64,000 nt of DNA from Acrocarpospora pleiomorpha (GTDB lineage Bacteria; Actinomycetota; Actinomycetes; Streptosporangiales; Streptosporangiaceae). The DNA lies in assembly GCF_009687885.1 (NCBI RefSeq), contig NZ_BLAF01000007.1, forward strand, positions 62,001 through 126,000, in the 5' to 3' direction. The position numbers were made by a program, and so were the translations under genes. The notes below the pieces were generated by a model, which had not been told where the DNA came from, did not search any database, and saw nothing but the letters and a program-made list of their open reading frames with translations. How positions within the stretch are numbered: the stretch's first letter is position 1; every line of letters begins with the position of its first letter. Shown here piece after piece: positions 62,734-64,000 of this stretch.

Positions 62734-63495
62734 TCAATGGATCGTCGAAGTGCCACCGTCGATTACGAAAGTGGTAGCGGTCACGAAGGTGGACTCATCT
62801 GAGGCGAGGTATAGCGCGAAATTGGCGATGTCCTCCGGCTTGCCGATCCGTCCCATGGGGATCGAGGCGGAGAGTGTCGCGACCAGTTCGGGAGTCAGGT
62901 GCTCTTTCAATACGGGTGTCTCGATGAGACCGGGGGCAATGCTGTTGACGCGGATTCCCAGCGGAGCGCCCTCAGCGGCCAAGGCGCGCGTGAATCCCAT
63001 GACGCCCGCCTTCGCGGTGGCATGCGCCACCGTGGGGGTGGTTTTGGAAGCGCCTAAACCCGCGCCGGACGCGGTATTGATGATCGAGCCGCCCCCGCGA
63101 GCCACGAGGTGGGGCCACGCCGCGCGGGTCACGTAGAAGACGAGATTAAGGTCGTTGCGCATTGTGAACGCCCACTCGTCCAGCGAGATCTCCGCGAACG
63201 GACTGAACTTCTGCGCCGACGCGTTGTTGTAGACGATATCGAGCCCGCCCCACTCGGCCGCGGCCGCTTCGACGAACTCCTCGGCGCTCCTGGGATCGCC
63301 CAGGTCCACCGGCGCGGCCGCGAGCATGGTGCCGCCGGCCGCCTCGACCAGTTCCTTTGTCTCCCGGTTTCCCTCGACCTTCAGATCGCAGCCGATCACC
63401 TTCGCACCCTCACGGGCAAAGATCTCGGCCGCCGCTCTCCCCTGTCCGCCACCGGTGCCGGTGATCAGCGCGACCTTGCCGTCCAGACGCCCCAC
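62734..63495 (-). CDS. Short-chain dehydrogenase/reductase with His in place of catalytic Tyr
   Basis: 253 aa from GTG 63495, chosen for GAAGGAG five bases upstream. NAD(P) motif TGTGGGQG (12-19), Ser143 in NTASGAG, and the helix AHATAKAG, where H158 stands four residues before K162 instead of the usual Tyr. The C-terminal GGTSTIH ending is normal. Close SDR homologues normally keep Tyr, so either the chemistry differs or the protein is non-catalytic. It is divergent from the EthD-like gene with an 85-base control region. Confidence 0.78.
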   Translation of the reverse strand: MGRLDGKVALITGTGGGQGRAAAEIFAREGAKVIGCDLKVEGNRETKELVEAAGGTMLAAAPVDLGDPRSAEEFVEAAAAEWGGLDIVYNNASAQKFSPFAEISLDEWAFTMRNDLNLVFYVTRAAWPHLVARGGGSIINTASGAGLGASKTTPTVAHATAKAGVMGFTRALAAEGAPLGIRVNSIAPGLIETPVLKEHLTPELVATLSASIPMGRIGKPEDIANFALYLASDESTFVTATTFVIDGGTSTIH

Positions 63496-63511
63496 AGGAA
63501 CTCCTTCTTTC

Positions 63512-63526
63512 GATATTTTTGATATC
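63512..63526. promoter_or_regulatory. GATAT-TTTTG-ATATC palindrome in divergent region
   Basis: Perfect 5-base arms with a 5-base centre in the AT-rich gap between the SDR and EthD-like genes. It is a candidate operator for both, possibly for one of the ArsR proteins, but that is a guess. Confidence 0.35.
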
Positions 63527-63580
63527 ATAGAATTAAGAAAAGCTTCCGGGCAAGAGGTCCACCAAAAGCGAGGGCAGGCA

Positions 63581-63892
63581 ATGGCCGGAGTAATCGTGGT
63601 TTTCACCTGTGCGGTCGAGGGAAAAGACGCCGAGTTCAACGAGTGGTACGACAACGTGCACCTCCCCGAGCTCCTCGAATTGCCCTCCATACGGTCGGCC
63701 AAGCGTTACCGCCTCAACGAGGCGACGAACTCGTCGGTCAAACAGCGCTACCTCACCGTCTACGACGTGACCGACCCCGGCCAGGCGGCCAAGGAGATGG
63801 CCGAGGCCGTTCAGAATGGCATGTTGATCTCGCCCGCCCTCGACCGAGCGTCCGGTCTCCAGGGCTACTTCGACGAATTGGCATCGAGCTAA
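63581..63892 (+). CDS. EthD/DUF4286-like small protein
   Basis: 103 aa from ATG 63581. VVFTCAVEGKDAEFNEWYDNVHLPELLELPSIRSAKRYRL is typical of dimeric alpha-beta barrel proteins of the EthD/DUF4286 type, which act as small accessory or isomerase enzymes in degradation pathways. Divergent from the SDR gene. The frame is open far upstream but the ATG has an AGGGCAGG-type site and the homology starts here. Confidence 0.7.
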   Translation: MAGVIVVFTCAVEGKDAEFNEWYDNVHLPELLELPSIRSAKRYRLNEATNSSVKQRYLTVYDVTDPGQAAKEMAEAVQNGMLISPALDRASGLQGYFDELASS

Positions 63893-63901
63893 GACACAGC
63901 T

Positions 63902-63942
63902 CCCGGTGGGTGTGGTGGCTTGACGCCGCAGCACCCACCGGG
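63902..63942. terminator. 11-bp hairpin downstream of the EthD-like gene
   Basis: CCCGGTGGGTG (63902-63912) and CACCCACCGGG (63932-63942), perfect stem, 19-base loop. It lies between convergent genes. Confidence 0.65.
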
Positions 63943-63958
63943 CACCACCCAGGCCGAT

Positions 63959-64000
63959 TCAGTCGACCCAGACCCGCTCCCACGTCGCGCCCCCGACATT
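63959..64000 (-). CDS. C-terminal end of an unidentified gene
   Basis: Only the last 13 codons are in the window: NVGGATWERVWVD then TGA (63959-63961). Support is its position after the convergent terminator; the product cannot be named from so little sequence. Confidence 0.3.
   Translation of the reverse strand, partial: NVGGATWERVWVD

Overview
The window is high-GC DNA, with GTG/TTG starts, ATGA/GTGA stop-start overlaps and stem-only terminators. Its gene families (actinobacterial GH64/GH81 glucanases, PadR plus permease-prefix pairs, a STAND-TPR protein with a short amyloid-like head) point to a filamentous soil actinomycete, perhaps Streptosporangiaceae/Nonomuraea-like. The genus is a guess. 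There is no phage, insertion sequence, CRISPR array or origin that I can support.

Layout. 1-3.5 kb: folate genes (pabC partial, pabB), a histidine ammonia-lyase, then tRNA-Gly(GCC) and tRNA-Val(GAC). 3.7-7.8 kb: a MarR regulator, a MmyB-type regulator and its HTH-less remnant, then a quinone oxidoreductase and an NmrA-like protein; palindromes of the same design precede the MarR gene and the oxidoreductase. 7.8-16.5 kb: a glycoside-use locus (GH3 glucosidase, ABC sugar importer, GH78 rhamnosidase) in which the GH3 3' end is joined to a decapitated AraC gene. 16.7-22.2 kb: divergent secreted beta-1,3-glucanases GH81 and GH64 sharing two identical GAGAGCGCTCTC operators. 22.3-28.2 kb: a three-gene cluster of unrecognised large proteins; one gene is intact, one has a nonsense codon plus a frameshift, and one has a frameshift. 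28.4-31.3 kb: a pectinesterase-pectate lyase operon whose two genes carry a duplicated CBM13 domain. 31.4-34.7 kb: a STAND NTPase with TPRs and an RHIM/BASS-like N-terminal motif.

34.7-43.4 kb: a StyA/StyB-type flavin monooxygenase pair with AraC regulator and MFS exporter, an alpha/beta hydrolase, an ArsR-like regulator, an SDR, and a PadR-membrane protein pair. 43.6-48.2 kb: a tight operon of PDZ-less HtrA-like protease, MoxR ATPase, DUF58 and two VWA membrane proteins. 48.3-52.4 kb: an SPFH protein, a GntR regulator, an HNH nuclease and an acyltransferase-3 protein. 52.4-53.4 kb: remnants of a 2-oxoacid dehydrogenase E3-E2 pair. 53.4-64 kb: a probable acyl-CoA or xenobiotic metabolism region (hot-dog dehydratase, acyl-CoA ligase, two MFS exporters, SDR, EthD-like protein) with two paralogous CxC ArsR regulators, plus a membrane-anchored esterase and a metallopeptidase-like protein that has lost its HExxH motif.

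The least explained parts are the decaying 22.3-28.2 kb cluster, the amyloid-motif STAND protein, and the large regulatory palindrome at 10347-10463. Functions are inferred from recognisable motifs only; no database search was possible.
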